Shown: positions 34,034-46,648, counted from the first letter of the stretch. The stretch is 64,000 nucleotides of DNA from Aspergillus flavus (GCF_009017415.1 NC_092406.1:3968001-4032000); one strand, 5' to 3'. A program made the numbers and translations. Notes: generated by a model not told the origin, from the sequence alone.

Positions 34034-35633
34034 TTATACCTGTCGGAAAGCGACCTCTTTAGGTAGACGGAAACTAGCGCAAAACATTTGCTTGTTGGGG
34101 CTGACCAATCTAACATTGTGAATGGCCAGCTCCAGCTCTACATTTCCACTTCCCCCGACCCGGTCCTCCGGCGTGATGGTGTAGCCAATTCGTTCCGAGA
34201 TGCGCTGGCAAATATCCTTGTGGTCGTCCACTTCATCTTCCGAATGACCGGAGAAACAATACACATGGACCATCGGAAGAGGCGTTGATGTGTGTGGCGC
34301 AAATAGGGACTCCTTGCCAGCATAGACACCAGGAAAGGCATCAAGGAACTCAATAGCGTTCGCCGGAAGGTTCATCACGTAGTGACCAAAGAGAGTGGGT
34401 CGCTTATAGACCTCGGCTGGAGGAGCAGGTGTCTCTTCTTTTTGGGCGCTTCTTCTCTGTTTCTTCTGGATAGCCACAGTCACTGGTTCTGTTTGCAGGA
34501 GCTCATTGGCAGACCAGCGTATGAACGCTCTTCCGTCCTTGTTAAACGGTGTCACGAATTTGTTGACCTTGTTCCTGCGAATAGCATCCTGCATGACCTC
34601 ATATCCATGCGGATTAAGGTCATTGGCCCAAACGAAGATTTTCTTTTTTCCAGCTGGGACAGCGAATGGGCCAACACCAGCCATCACATCGCATACCATC
34701 TCACCCGGACGGAATTTGTTCACGAGCCGACGGTGCTCGGTCTCCAAGCGGCTGTTCCAGTACACACGAGAGTAGTCAAAACGGAATTCACAGTCCTGCT
34801 CATGCTGGATGACGTTCATGTCCTCGTCCCCTGCCAAAAACTCGAAGGGAAATGTGCGGAATTCGCTCTTGGCGCCCACATCTTCGGTCTTTCTAATCAC
34901 TGTCCGGACTGTTGGGTTCTTGTCTTTCAACACCTGCGCAATAAGGTGCTTATATGGGGTATATTGTTCGCGGAGATTTAGATGAGCTAAGTCTCATTAG
35001 ACCAGTGAAAACGATTGCAGACTTGAGACAGCAGACTTACAGACATGGCCCACCTGGGTAAACCCTTGAGGAAGCTCCTCAAGCATGTCCTCCGGCAAAA
35101 TTGCGTTCATGATATCGGCTAGAAAATAACCTATTAGCTCCAGTCCCTTCCAACAGGCATCTGCAAGTAGTACTTACCATAAGTCCAGTAATCATAGTCC
35201 AATTCGAGATCATACCGTCCAAGTCCAACAGCACCATTCTCCACAAGCTCATTGATCGTCGGCGACCATGTTGCAGCATCTACCACGCATCAGCACCCTC
35301 ACATAGACACCCCAGGAGGCATAGCCAGCAAAACTAACCATCGTATTTAACACCCTCCCTCAGCAACAAGCATTTCTTCACCTCATCATCGACCTTCACC
35401 TCCCGGATCGAACTCGTTCTCGGAAGGCCCAACAAATCCCGACTCTTGTGCAGTTGGCCACGCACCCTTGAGATATCGGATGACTTGAAGACCGTCGCGG
35501 CAGATAACGGCACCGTCTTCTTGAAGAATGAGCGATCCAAAACCCGCATTGCGCGGTTCACCGGGGGTCGGAACATGGTGGGGAGGTCGCTGTTAGGCGT
35601 CTTGGAGGCGTCAGGGCCTGTCGTGGATTCCAT
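34034..35633 (-). CDS. trm5: Trm5, tRNA (guanine37-N1)-methyltransferase
   Basis: Four exons (35339-35633, 35178-35279, 35041-35118, 34034-34986) sum to 1428 bases, 475 aa. The N-terminal part has MFRPPVNRAMRVLDRSFF, and the middle has [28 protein letters not shown], a Trm5/TYW2 hallmark. The Rossmann methyltransferase core has DYSRVYWNSRLETEHRRLV, the SAM loop VCDVMAGVGPFAVPAGKK, and WANDLNPHGYEVM. The enzyme methylates N1 of G37 in tRNA. This prevents +1 frameshifting and is the first step to wybutosine in tRNA-Phe. Trm5 usually serves both nucleus/cytosol and mitochondria. The N-terminus (LDRSFFKKTVPL) could provide a weak presequence, but that is an inference. A CACGTG box lies 168 bases upstream. 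Confidence 0.93.
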
Positions 35634-36112
35634 GGACGGTAATTGTCTGGCAGTCGAGGGCTTAGGATTTAGTTAAAGACTCTTTAGGCGACGGAACGAC
35701 AGGGCATCGTTTGCTTGGGCTGTAGACTTTATTTCGAAGAAATGTGTTTTTCTGGTCCGCTAATTTTGGGCTGTGATTTTGGGAGTTTGCGATTTATCAG
35801 CACGTGACACTGTAGATCTTATCAAGATCTACAGTTTAATCTAGCGTTAAACTATTTACCTCCACGGTTGGAATAAAAAGGTACGAAGAAAAGAAAGGAC
35901 TATAATTAGAATAAAGAGTCTATAGCCGCTTCCATGGGTTCTAAAGTACGTAAACCGAGCGCATATGTCCGCCCTGGATAACAAAAATAGGTGCTAGCAA
36001 CAATCGTTCTAAACCAAACAAGAGAGATACATATAATCCCGAAAGACGTAAATAACAAGAGCCTAAAAAAGCTGGGGTATCTTACCATTCATTCCACAAT
36101 TCCACAAAAGCA
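35634..36112. other. trm5 promoter with paired palindromes
   Basis: Contains CACGTG at 35801-35806, directly followed by a perfect 11 bp inverted repeat (arms 35810-35820 and 35824-35834). A second, overlapping 7 bp inverted repeat follows (35833-35839 and 35847-35853). The remainder is the 3' flank of the gene at 36113. Confidence 0.5.
35810..35853. repeat. two overlapping perfect inverted repeats
   Basis: The first has arms CTGTAGATCTT and AAGATCTACAG around a 3 base loop. The second has arms AGTTTAA and TTAAACT around 7 bases and shares two bases with the first. It could form alternative hairpins or be a protein-binding palindrome or the stub of a small inverted-repeat element. Confidence 0.7.
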
Positions 36113-36871
36113 CTACTGTCTCCTCAAACCTTTGTCCGTACTCTTACTCAGCTCCCTTTCGGACTCTAGCACCGCGATCCTTTCATTAAGCTTCATAATC
36201 TCCTCGTCTTTCTTCTTGATCGCACTTCGCGAAATATCCCGTCCTCGTATTATGCCTCTGGTTTTCATGTCATGTCGGTTCAGTAACTCTGTGAGCTCCT
36301 CCTGAGCCTTCCTTGGCACGACCGCATTGTGGCTCTCCAGAATCCTCAAGGCCTGAAGTGATAACTCCGACGTATCCGCCGCAGAATCAGTAGACAGCGC
36401 ATTCTTATATTTGCTCGGAGTAGGAGTTATCGAGATCTCAGCGGACGCCGGAGGGAGCCGACACGCAGTCGACCGCGGGGAAAACACTGACGTAGGCGTG
36501 AGGGACGATGCGCTCTCCATATCAGACAGCTTCCGTTTACTGGGTGAGGTTAGATAAACCGTCCGCGGCGTCTTCCGTGGGGCGGTATCCGAGCCACCAG
36601 CAACTTGTCCAAAGTCGGGTTGGCGAGGCTTATGCTGCGCTGTAGTGGCTTCGTCTGGAATGATATCATCCCATTCGAACTCATCGGAGTCCTCAGTCAT
36701 CATGCGCGCCTTTGCACTTTTCGAAGGGGTCTGAAAGTTCTTCGACCCGGACTCAGGGGTATTTCGAAACGGGCGATCGGTCTGTGGGGTGAGGAGTCCT
36801 GTTCCTCCATGACGCAAAGTCCTGGTGGGGGTTTGAGGCATGCTCTGCGGCTCTGTCCTTGAGTTGGACAT
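36113..36871 (-). CDS. uncharacterised coiled-coil protein rich in CDK sites
   Basis: A single 252 aa frame. The first 150 residues are disordered and carry many S/T-P dipeptides, several in TPS/SPSKRK contexts typical of cyclin-dependent kinase sites. An acidic patch (SDEFEWDDIIPDE) lies near residue 65. Residues about 165-245 are helical and end in a coiled coil (SRSAIKKKDEEIMKLNERIAVLESERE). Composition suggests a nuclear or chromosome-associated protein under cell-cycle control, but I recognise no family. A start in an upstream exon cannot be excluded. Confidence 0.7.
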   Translation of the reverse strand: MSNSRTEPQSMPQTPTRTLRHGGTGLLTPQTDRPFRNTPESGSKNFQTPSKSAKARMMTEDSDEFEWDDIIPDEATTAQHKPRQPDFGQVAGGSDTAPRKTPRTVYLTSPSKRKLSDMESASSLTPTSVFSPRSTACRLPPASAEISITPTPSKYKNALSTDSAADTSELSLQALRILESHNAVVPRKAQEELTELLNRHDMKTRGIIRGRDISRSAIKKKDEEIMKLNERIAVLESERELSKSTDKGLRRQ

Positions 36872-37638
36872 AACAGCGAGTTTCTCACGGGCTTCGGCGT
36901 CACTTGCCCAGAGGAAGAAGTTGCAGCGCTGTTGTTGGGGCCGTTGACAGGTGTAGACTAGTGTGTGTTAGTGCTGCGATTCAAGTCCAATGCTTTTTTA
37001 GAGCAGAGGAGCAATAGGCTAGGAGCATTACACCATCTTCCATGATTCATGCCATGGTTCTTGGTCTGTAGTTTGACCGCTGGTGGGTGCCCTGTGCAGT
37101 TGCAGCGCCACACGCCATCAAGGAACCAACCCCGCAAGGGGGCGGAGGTGCGAGGGGATGCAGCTCCGTTGTTAGTCTTCTGGGGGGATATCATAATCTG
37201 GGGGAAGAAATGATGGTATCGTGTATCGTGGAGCTGAAAGCAGAGATAAGGAGAGAACTCATAATGATAGGATGCGCCGCGATGCTTAATTGTCGGCAGA
37301 TGTCGCTATGGAAACCGACTTCGGGTGGTGACGATTGATGTGGATCGGAGGGGTTTAGTGCCCGCTGTCAACCACGGCTCCAGACCCTAAGTGCAATAGT
37401 TTGTTCTATACCTTGTTCCAAGATCATCTAAGTAGAAACTGATATGAAACATTAAGAAAAAGTCTTCTCTATTAATTATGCTATGAAGTGATGCAGAATT
37501 AAAACAACAATACAACCAAGTACCACGCAGCTGAGAAATGCCCTCCTTGTCTACAACAGCTGTGAAATCAACAAAACCCATGATGACAAAGTCGTCGAAA
37601 AGAATATCTAGGGTATCACGATAAAAGTAGTATCCAGC
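36872..37638. other. intergenic, no gene seen
   Basis: Upstream region of the coiled-coil gene and 3' flank of the PX gene. Short frames here have no features. Confidence 0.4.
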
Positions 37639-40600
37639 CTATTCTGCAAGGACCATCCGTAACATTACTCCAAACGGTTCTGCTAGCTTGAGAATCTCTT
37701 TGACTTCAGGCTTAACAGGTTCGCCAGCCGTGCGACGGAGTTGATCCTGTTGCTTCACCCGGCGTCGTCGTTCAGCAGAGATGGGGTCAAGGTCATCTTC
37801 CTCGTCAAGCTCGTCGGTAGGATCAGACTCCGCGTCCGAGATGGCAAGGTCTTCGAGGTCGCCCTAGCGGAGGGTTAGAATCTCATTTCACCATTCGATT
37901 ACAACTTAAAATCTTGACATACCTCGTCTAAACCAAAATCGCTTCCCTTGAATGTCGGAAATGGGTCATTCCCGGTTCCTTCCGCCGCCATCTTCTGCCT
38001 GGTCTTATTCAGGTGCCAACGCTTGCGGTCTTCGTGCCATTTTATGAGCGCGTTTATCTCATCAAGAGCCTTATCTTTATCGATTTGCCCAACATCCTTA
38101 GCCCCGTGAAGCAAAGCGTTCATGTCAAGCTTGCCACCAACAGGCCCGTGGCGTAGGAAATCAAGAATATCTTCAATCCATCCCATCAGAGAGCCGAAGA
38201 GCCCATTGTCATGAAGGTGCACTTCGTGGACGAACTTATAGAAGCTCGCTTGATGACGTTCGCAAAGGTCGATGAAGGATTGGACGGTTTGGTTTGGATC
38301 GGCAGATACGTCTTGTCGTTGACATTTCTCGACCACCTGAATGGCATCGTCGGCAAATTGAGCGAAATCAGTGATACTATTGTAGACGTTTGCCGACTTG
38401 TAAACGCGCACTAGAGGCTCGTAGAATATTGTAAATAGGTCACGGAAGAGTTGGAGAGTAACGGGTTCCTCGACAATGCTGAGCATCATGGCCTTGTCAC
38501 GCTGGCGCGTGTAGAGTTTAAGTAGCTGCTTCATGTTTGCAAACCATTGTGCACCTTCACGCATTTCTGCATCGACACTCTCCACTGCTTGGTTCCAGGC
38601 CACATATGCATTAAACACATTACCATATTGCTCCGGAGTGAGTTCGGGAGAGAAGCGGTCAGACCGAAGAATTGCCACGAGAATATCTATATCTTCATCC
38701 TCAGCTTCGGCACGGATTTCATTCTTGGTTGCTTCATCTGAATCCGTAAACGCTTTCAATTTTTGACAGAGAGATGCATCATCAACCTTGGAAACAAGGG
38801 AGTCAATGGCCTTTTGGAATTGTTTTATGCCATCGTTCAAAGTCATGGAAAAGATCCGCTGCAGAAGAGACCGGGAACCAAATGGCTGAGCAAGGAAAAG
38901 ATCTAAAACCCCAGACATAACGGCTGCAGGATTCGCAATTCGGATAACATTCTTCATCAGGGTGTATGGGACAAGAGAGTGTATCCTCTTAAACTGTGCG
39001 AATAGTTCAGGGGAGTTGTCCTCAGCCAAGAACAAATGGTATAGCGTTGCGGCCACCCTAGACCTCGTAAGCAACCATAAAGGTAATGAGCACGGTGATG
39101 AAAGAGCACATACTCGATCCGAAGCCATTCTGCAAACTTCTGATATTGAGGACTGAGATCCTCTACCGTCGGCTTCTCCCGAATTTCCGCAAACAACTTT
39201 GTCAGGCCATCTACAAAGGGATCATCTCCGTCAGCATGAGAGAATTGACAAGTAGAGAGTTTGCACTTACTGCTCTCGACAATATCTCGACGGAAATTTT
39301 CCATGTACACATCTAGCTCGGCTGCGCGCTGTCTAGCAATCTCATAGAACCTCTTTTGTTCTTCTATCCTGATAGCGTCTGCCTCCTTCCTTCGTTGCAT
39401 GTCAATTAGTTCCTCTTCATTCAGAGTAACAGGATCTGCAGTTAGAAACTCCTCTAAAGCCTTCGACTCTGCCGCCCGCTTATTCTGCAGTAGAGTGCGA
39501 AGGAACGCTCGAAGTGAAACCCGCTGTTCTTCTCTATAGAGCACGGTCTCTCGAGAGGTCTCTGCTGAGATTCTTGGTGACTTGGGAGATATTCCCAAAG
39601 ATGAGCGCATGGACGACCGCGATGCAGAGCGATGCAGATGGTTTCCGGGAGCTAAGCTGTTTCGAGAGGTTTGTCCCTCGTCCGGCGTACTTCCACTCTG
39701 GCTCGATAAAGAGGAGACCGAGGAGGCGTCATCGTCGGCTGAGGAGAAGAAGCTCGACGACGTTGAGGACTTGTTCTTGCGCGGCAGAACCGGTAGTGGT
39801 TTCCCGGGAAATTCGGTGCGCAGTCTCTTGTGAAGTTTCGCGAAGTCACCGTACCGTCGGGCCACAAAGACGTCCGACTTTCCTTCCCGACGAACACGAA
39901 GAATGAATTCCTACCACTAGCATTAGCCAAAGGTCTTAGTTTGAATGCAGAGATTACTATTCCCTCACCGCATGCTGATGGTACCGCACTGTTCGCCTGA
40001 CGGAGGTGATTCTCACGGCAGCCACATTGACATCCCAGCCGTGTATGGCATTCCCTTCCGGCATATTGACCAAGAGGCCCTGGTCATTGGCACCGCGATC
40101 TACAACCTCGATTTCCGAAAACTGGATTCGTTCTTCATATCCCGATGCCGTTGGGATACCAGATACCATCATGAGCTCCACGAGCTTCTCGCACTTCCTT
40201 GCTAATTTTCTGCGCTTTGTCTCCTCCAAGCGATCTTCGGACGACGAAACATGCTTCTTCGCGAAGGATTCTAGGAACTATGTGTGTCGTCAGTCTCCTT
40301 GGTTTACCCCTCTAGCGAATGGATCCACACTCACCACTTGTAATTTATCCTGCCAAAACTCCTTCTCGCGGGCCTGGTCGAGAAAAGGAAAATTGCGCAC
40401 ATGATGAACGAAGATATATCGTAGGATAGGGAGTTCTGAGTCAACTGGGGCGACTTCTCCGTACTCTGACCTGAATGGGGCACCGAAACGTTGGAGGGCT
40501 GTGGGAGAGTTTAACTCGGCGATTTCGCTTTGCACTTGGCGGGCGATGAGCTCGCGCTTAAGGTCTGCACCAGTGATTGATTGGTTAGCTAGTTGGTAAA

Positions 40601-40676
40601 TTTTGGAATCTATTAAGAATGAGGATTAACCGACAATGTTCTTGTTTTCCTGTGAGAATTTGCCCAGGAAGGGCAT
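37639..40676 (-). CDS. PX and PXB (DUF3818) domain lipid-binding protein
   Basis: A multi-exon gene beginning MPFLGKFSQENKNIV (start 40676). Exons, in order, encode an N-terminal PX-associated (PXB) domain (LKRELIARQVQSEIAELNSP, FGAPFRSEYGEVAPVDSELP, RYIFVHHVRNFPFLD) and a PX domain. The PX domain is split by an intron before EFILRVRREGKSDVFVARRYGDFAKLHKRLRTEFPGKPLP, whose RRYGDF and basic/proline segment form the phosphoinositide pocket. A Ser-rich linker and a long DUF3818 helical domain complete it (VAATLYHLFLAEDNSP onward, with NGLFGSLMGWIEDILDFLRHGP). It ends with an acidic then basic tail (DELDEEDDLDP, AERRRRVKQQ) and VMLRMVLAE. The S. cerevisiae counterpart is YPR097W, which binds phosphoinositides. 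A role in endosomal or mitochondria-linked membrane traffic is inferred. Junctions I checked keep frame. Confidence 0.85.
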
Positions 40677-41984
40677 TATTTTGTGATTCTGACTGTTGTC
40701 CGACCGAGTTGACTTCGGCGGTACTCTGTAGAGGATTCTCCGCATGCATGATGAACGATTTGTCGAATGTGATCGTTCAAAGACTGTAAACCCCAGATGA
40801 GAAGACCATCAGCCTTATAGGGTTTTCTATTTAAAAAATAGAACCCAAAGCGACGGTGGTTCCTGGTTGAGAACAAAATCCGTCTGCCTAACAGGGTGTG
40901 AGTGTGAGGCAGGACAATGACGTTTTTCGGGCCAATGCCGAGATTGTCGACCAGTCTTGGACGTTCTTGGTATTTCTTTGAAGATCCCCCTCTCTCGCAC
41001 GGATCCGTCTAGGGTAGTATATACAATACGATGGCTGGCGGGTAAAGAAAAGAGAAAAAAAAAATAAAGAAAGATTGTGGGTAAGATGGATGTTAACGAG
41101 GGAAGAACCAGAGAGGGGGCGAAAGAGGGAGAGATAAAGTTGTAGTGTACTGGAGTTAAGTTATTTTAGCTTTGCGCGGAGGCACCTCTTCCTCTTTCGC
41201 CAGTTGCCCGTCTGCTGCCTCCCCTATTCTTCTCTTTCACCAATAATAACAATGCTCCTGACGCGTCGTCCACTTGAGTGGCTCAGCCCTGTGGCCCCGC
41301 CTCAAGAGCGGATCTGCAAACAATCGACATTACTATTCTTGATGCGAGTAATAGTGGGCGATGACTCGGTTCATCCTACTTTCCCTAATCGAGATGGAAA
41401 CTAGGCAACCAAACTAGTTTATTCGCTCAAGATACGAATTTTCTCCTTTTCTGTACCATGGTTGTATAACACGGAAAGGGAAAATAAATGACAAGGAAAA
41501 ACAAAAAGCAAAAGAAAAAAAAACTGAAGACTCCCCGATTTATCCTAACACGATATTTGCAGGCATCTCTCATTCATATACTTTTCTTCGCACACTAGGC
41601 TTATAGCATCACTCGAAATCTTTCACCCTAGAAATTGTTCACTAAGACTCAGGTAGTCTCTAAATCTTTTGAGCTATGTCTACATTAGCCATGGCAGCTT
41701 ATCATCGTTGACTTGCCTCGAGCTAAATCTTCATAGCGCTCGCTATGTATGTAAGTGAAACAATCAGCGCTGATACTACGACACCATGATGGAAGCCTCT
41801 GCACGATTGTATAACAATATAATCAATAACAGCATCAAGATCAAATCTATCTCGCTCGTCAATCTCACATCATCGAGAGTCACATAAGTCTACAGTCCAT
41901 GGTTCAGTAAAGTAGTTGGTCACGCAGAATCTTTAAAATTCTCTCACGTACTCATGCAGTTCACAATATCCATACCCATACATC
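40677..41984. other. divergent intergenic, no gene seen
   Basis: Carries the promoter of the PX gene and, on the right, that of the 226 aa gene. It includes purine-rich tracts near 41040-41130 and an A-rich tract near 41500. No supported frame. Confidence 0.4.
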
Positions 41985-42665
41985 ATGAGGATTTTCAAAA
42001 GATTGCCTCGCTCAACTTTCTATACTGATCGAACAAGTTCGTTTTCTTCTTCGAAAGGTCAGGACGCCGGGTCAAAAAAGGAAGAGAAATGTACGAGAGA
42101 TAAGCCCTCCGTGGAGCAATCGGAGTTCAATACTCCTACTGTTAATGAGGACGCCAGAATGCTATCGCAGTGTGACTGCAGTTATCTGGCAATGGAAGCA
42201 CGAGACCTCGTCTACAAAGCACCGGCTTTCTCCTTGATGGAGACCAAGGAGCTCGGTCTGGACTATCTGGTGCGGCTCATGGACTTGCTCGAGGAAATAA
42301 GCCTTTGCGAGAAATGCTCGAATGTAGAAGTCTACCGTGCCTTTCTGCAGCCACTCTGCCATAGCATTCTGGGATTGTGCCGGTTATTCTACCGGTCGTT
42401 GAGGGAAATGTACAACGAGATGGACATTCAGCCTGTTTCATTAAAAGGCAAAGAAGCGGTGGATGACGAAAGGCCAATGATTTTGTGCCAAAAGGCCTAT
42501 CTCCAAATAGAGCGACTTCACAACAGCGTGAGACGACTGGTCGAAACGCTCAAAGATAAACCAGTGTTCGACGAGGACGCCTGGAAGCTTATAGATTCTG
42601 GAGCTTACCGGCTGGTAGTCTGCACAGCCTCTCTCACTGGCTTTGACTCAGACTTATGCTATTAG
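41985..42665 (+). CDS. uncharacterised 226 aa cysteine-containing helical protein
   Basis: A single open frame. The first 55 residues are basic and Ser-rich. From residue 60 on the protein is strongly helical with cysteines (QCDCSYLAMEARDL, EEISLCEKCSNVEV, LCHSILGLCRLFY, VVCTASLTGFDSDLCY). The CEKC and CDC pairs could bind metal, but the pattern matches no family I know. No signal peptide or membrane segment. Reading-frame quality (codon choice, lack of internal low complexity) supports a real gene, and its function is unknown. Confidence 0.6.
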   Translation: MRIFKRLPRSTFYTDRTSSFSSSKGQDAGSKKEEKCTRDKPSVEQSEFNTPTVNEDARMLSQCDCSYLAMEARDLVYKAPAFSLMETKELGLDYLVRLMDLLEEISLCEKCSNVEVYRAFLQPLCHSILGLCRLFYRSLREMYNEMDIQPVSLKGKEAVDDERPMILCQKAYLQIERLHNSVRRLVETLKDKPVFDEDAWKLIDSGAYRLVVCTASLTGFDSDLCY

Positions 42666-43257
42666 GGGACTTAGAGGATAACGAGAACGAACGCAAAGCT
42701 TGTATTACTCTCGACTTTACACAATGTAGATGTGATTGTTATGGCTTAGTTGGAGTTCTCGGTTGAGACGCATGTACCTTCGTGTGCTTTTCTTCTCTCT
42801 TAATTATGAGTTCTTCTGTAAAATATGTTGCTTTACTCGAGAGAATAGGTTGCCTTTTAAAGTGGGTATGGATGATGATCCACTGGTATTTAATAGCAGT
42901 AGTATTAGTTAACTAGAAACGGGCTTCAATAACTCAATCAAACGGGGTGCCAAGACTCCGCCTGCCATTCAATGCCGCCGCTCTCGTGTCCTTCTCCGAC
43001 ATGCAACTTTTTGGGCCCAGGCTGACTTTGCATCTGGGGCCAAATTGAAATGGATGCTATTATAGAGTGAATTACACTTATTCAGTTACGAAAGGGCATG
43101 GATACGCCTCTTGTCGTGAACTTAAGCACCGCTTTCCTCCCACCTCGATAACCATCTGGCCTTATCTGTCCGCCCGCTGACGTTCGTTGCTATCTCATCA
43201 CCTTCCTTTTCGCTGTATGCGACTCTTCGAATTGAAATCCCACACACGCCACTGATT
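42666..43257. other. intergenic upstream of dapB
   Basis: Holds the 3' flank of the 226 aa gene and the dapB promoter. Nothing else seen. Confidence 0.4.
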
Positions 43258-46128
43258 ATGGGGAGAACCGGCGACCTTGAAAATGCGGAGTTCTTCCCTA
43301 TGACCCGCCGAAGATCCACGTCTGGCACATCGTCCCGATCTTCCACCGATTCAGGGCTGTCCGTCGATACAGCCTACCTTGAGGACAACAAGCACAACAA
43401 TTTCGCGAATGGTACATCGGGACTGACGGATGAGACAAAATATCGCGACGTGGAGGACGCGGAAGCAGATGTCGACGAGCCATTCCTTCCTACCTCGTCC
43501 AAGAAACTTGGCTCAGGAAGCCGCACGCGTCAGATATTCTGGGCGTTGGTAATACTCTGTCTGGGAGGCTGGGTGCTGGCGTTAGTGCTCTTCTTGACTC
43601 ATGGCCGGGCAAGCTCCCAAACAGCCTCTGAGACCCTGCAGCAACAGGAATCAGATTCCGGGAGCACAAGCGCCGGAAGGCCTGTGACACTCCAACAAGT
43701 CCTGACGGGGTCGTGGAATCCTCGGGCTCACGCTATCTCATGGATTGCTGGCCCAGATGGGGAAGATGGACTACTAGTGCAGAGGGCAGAGGTTGATAAA
43801 GAGGGCTATATGCGGGTCGACGATATTCGCAGTCAGGAAGGCGATGATGTTGACAGTCAGAGCGGTAGAATCTTAATCGATAAGGCTGCTGTACGAGTCA
43901 ATGGAGAGACGCTAATGCCGACATTCACATGGCCTAGTCCAGATCTGAATAAGGTATTGCTCATGTCGAACCATGAGAAAAATTGGAGATACTCGTTCAC
44001 TGGACGATATTGGATCTTCGATGTGGCGACTCAAACGGCTCAGCCACTGGATCCTAGCGTTCCAGACGGAAGAGTACAACTTGCGCTTTGGTCTCCGAGT
44101 TCAGATGCTGTGGTTTTCGTGAGAGACAATAACATGTACTTGCGAAAACTGTCTTCGGAAAGTGTCGTTTCCATTACCAAGGACGGTGGCGAGGACCTTT
44201 TCTATGGGATCCCCGATTGGGTATACGAAGAAGAGGTCATTACGGACAAAAGTGTGACGTGGTGGTCGAACGATGGGAAATACGTTGCCTTCCTTAGGAC
44301 CAACGAGTCCGCTGTTCCTGAATTCCCGGTCCAGTACTTTGTGTCAAGGCCATCGGGGAAACGACCCCCTCCGGGACTCGAGAACTATCCAGAGGTCAGG
44401 CAGATCAAGTACCCTAAAGCTGGGTCTCCGAACCCTGTAGTTAATTTGCTGTTCTATGATGTCGAAAAAGACGAGGTATTCCCGGTCGACGTCCCCGATG
44501 ACTTCCCTGATGATGATCGTATCATCATAGAGGTGCTATGGGCTTCTGAAGGAAAGGTCATTGTCCGAGCCACAAACCGAGAAAGCGACAGGGTAAAGGT
44601 CTTCCTGATTGACACGAAATCGAGAACGGGAAAGCTAGTTAGATTCGAAGATATCGCCAATCTTGACGGTGGCTGGGTTGAACCTTCTCATTATACCAAA
44701 TTCATCCCAGCGGACCCCAGTAACGGACGACCAGATGATGGTTACATCGACACAGTCATTCATGATGGATACGACCATCTAGCCTACTTCACGCCTCTTG
44801 ACAATCCGGATCCTATCATGCTCACCACGGGAGAGTGGGAGGTTGTGGAAGCACCATCAGCCGTGGACTTGCGCAGAGGAATTGTTTACTTTGTTGCTAC
44901 AAAGGAGTCTCCGACGCAGCGACACGTATACCGGGTCCACCTTGACGGATCAAACCTTCAAGCCTTGACTGACACCTCTAAACCTGGATTTTATGATGTA
45001 TCCTTCTCTGACGGCGCCGGATATGCATTGCTTAGCTACAATGGGCCGTCAGTCCCGTGGCAAGCCATCATCAACACCGGGGGTGACGAGATCACATTCG
45101 AGAAAACCATTGAGAAGAATCCCAGACTGGCTTCAATGGTGGAAACATATGCTCTTCCAACCGAAATCTACCAAAACGTAACCATTGATGGCTTCACTCT
45201 TCAACTGGTTGAGCGGCGCCCTCCACACTTCAATCCTGCTAAGAAGTACCCCGTCGTCTTCCAACTGTATAACGGCCCGACCTCGCAGAGAGTGGACCGA
45301 AAGTTCACGATCGACTTCCAATCCTATATTGCCTCCAACCTAGGATACATTGTTGTCACCCTCGACGCCAGGGGCACAGGATACAGCGGACGAAAAGTGA
45401 GATGCGCAGTCCGAGGAAACCTAGGTCATTACGAAGCGCACGATCAGATTACCACCGCGAAGATGTGGGCCAAGAAACCATATGTTGACGAGACGCGGAT
45501 GGCAATTTGGGGCTGGAGCTACGGCGGATTCATGACTCTAAAGGTCCTCGAACAAGACGCTGGGGAAACATTCCAGTACGGCATGGCCGTCGCCCCCGTC
45601 ACAGACTGGCGGTTCTACGGTGAGTCTCGTTCACTCAGATATGAATAACAGGACTAGGTAACTGATATCGAACCCCCCCCAGACTCGGTCTACACAGAAC
45701 GATACATGCATACACCAGAGCACAACCCCTCTGGCTACGAGAACTCAACCATCACCAATGTGTCTGCACTCTCCAAAGCCACGCGCTTCTTGCTTATACA
45801 CGGCGCCTCAGACGACAATGTACATATCCAGAACACCTTAACATTCGTCGACAAGCTGGACTTGTTAAATGTACAAAACTACGACATGCACTTCTACCCC
45901 GACTCCGATCATAATATCTACTTCCATAACGCGCATTTCATGATATACGAGCGTATGTCTTTGTCCCGGCTTATCATGTTCCCAGAGAATAAACTAACAA
46001 GAATCGCAGGTCTATCTAACTGGCTCATTAACGCTTTCAACGGCGAATGGCACCAGATCGCAAACCCCGTTCCTGAGGATTCGATCTGGGATAGTGTTAA
46101 ACGCTCTGTGCCAGCTTTTGCGCATTAA
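43258..46128 (+). CDS. dapB: DapB, vacuolar dipeptidyl aminopeptidase (DPP IV family)
   Basis: Three exons (43258-45619, 45683-45952, 46010-46128) sum to 2751 bases, 916 aa. It is a type II membrane protein, with an acidic Ser-rich cytosolic tail, one membrane segment at about residues 93-113 ([20 protein letters not shown]), and a long lumenal part. The lumenal part has the eight-bladed propeller ([12 protein letters not shown] holds the paired glutamates that grip the substrate N-terminus) and a C-terminal alpha/beta hydrolase. The catalytic triad is S754 (GWSYGG), D831 (GASDDNVH) and H864 (DSDHNIYFH). The enzyme removes X-Pro and X-Ala dipeptides in the vacuole. The length agrees with DapB of other aspergilli. 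The first intron ends in an unusual C8 tract before its AG. Confidence 0.93.
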
Positions 46129-46648
46129 TCTATCTTGAGATTTTAAGAATGTTATATATATACCTGATGATATCAAATCTTACAGTTTAAGCAACGAACA
46201 CTAGTCTTACAAGAGACATATATCCTTTCAAGTTACGTTCCAAGAGCATAAACCACAAAGAGACTTGAGAGATGGTATAATTCAGTAAAAATTCACGCTA
46301 GCAAATGCAATCGTCTATCAGGTATTAATAAGGAAAATGCAATTTAGATCCATGAAGCCACGTAATGCCACCAAAGCAAACCAAGATGGAAAACAATGAG
46401 CGTAGTAATGATGAAGTTAGATGCAAAATAAAGGAAAGTATATGCAAGATGCAGGTATTTACAACGAGCACTTCATCATCTCGGGGTATATGGTTGGTAT
46501 AGACAATGACAGATTAGCAATTATTGCCAGGGCCGGGAGTATAACCCAAGAATCAATCATAGTATGCAAAAAAAAAAAAGAAAAAAAAAAAAAAGTGTAA
46601 AAACAAGAGAACTAGATGGGATTTTTCTGTTTCTTTTCCTTTTTCGTT
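46129..46648. other. convergent 3' intergenic of dapB and gtb3
   Basis: AT-rich DNA with an interrupted poly-A tract near 46567-46595. Presumed 3' untranslated regions. No gene. Confidence 0.5.
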
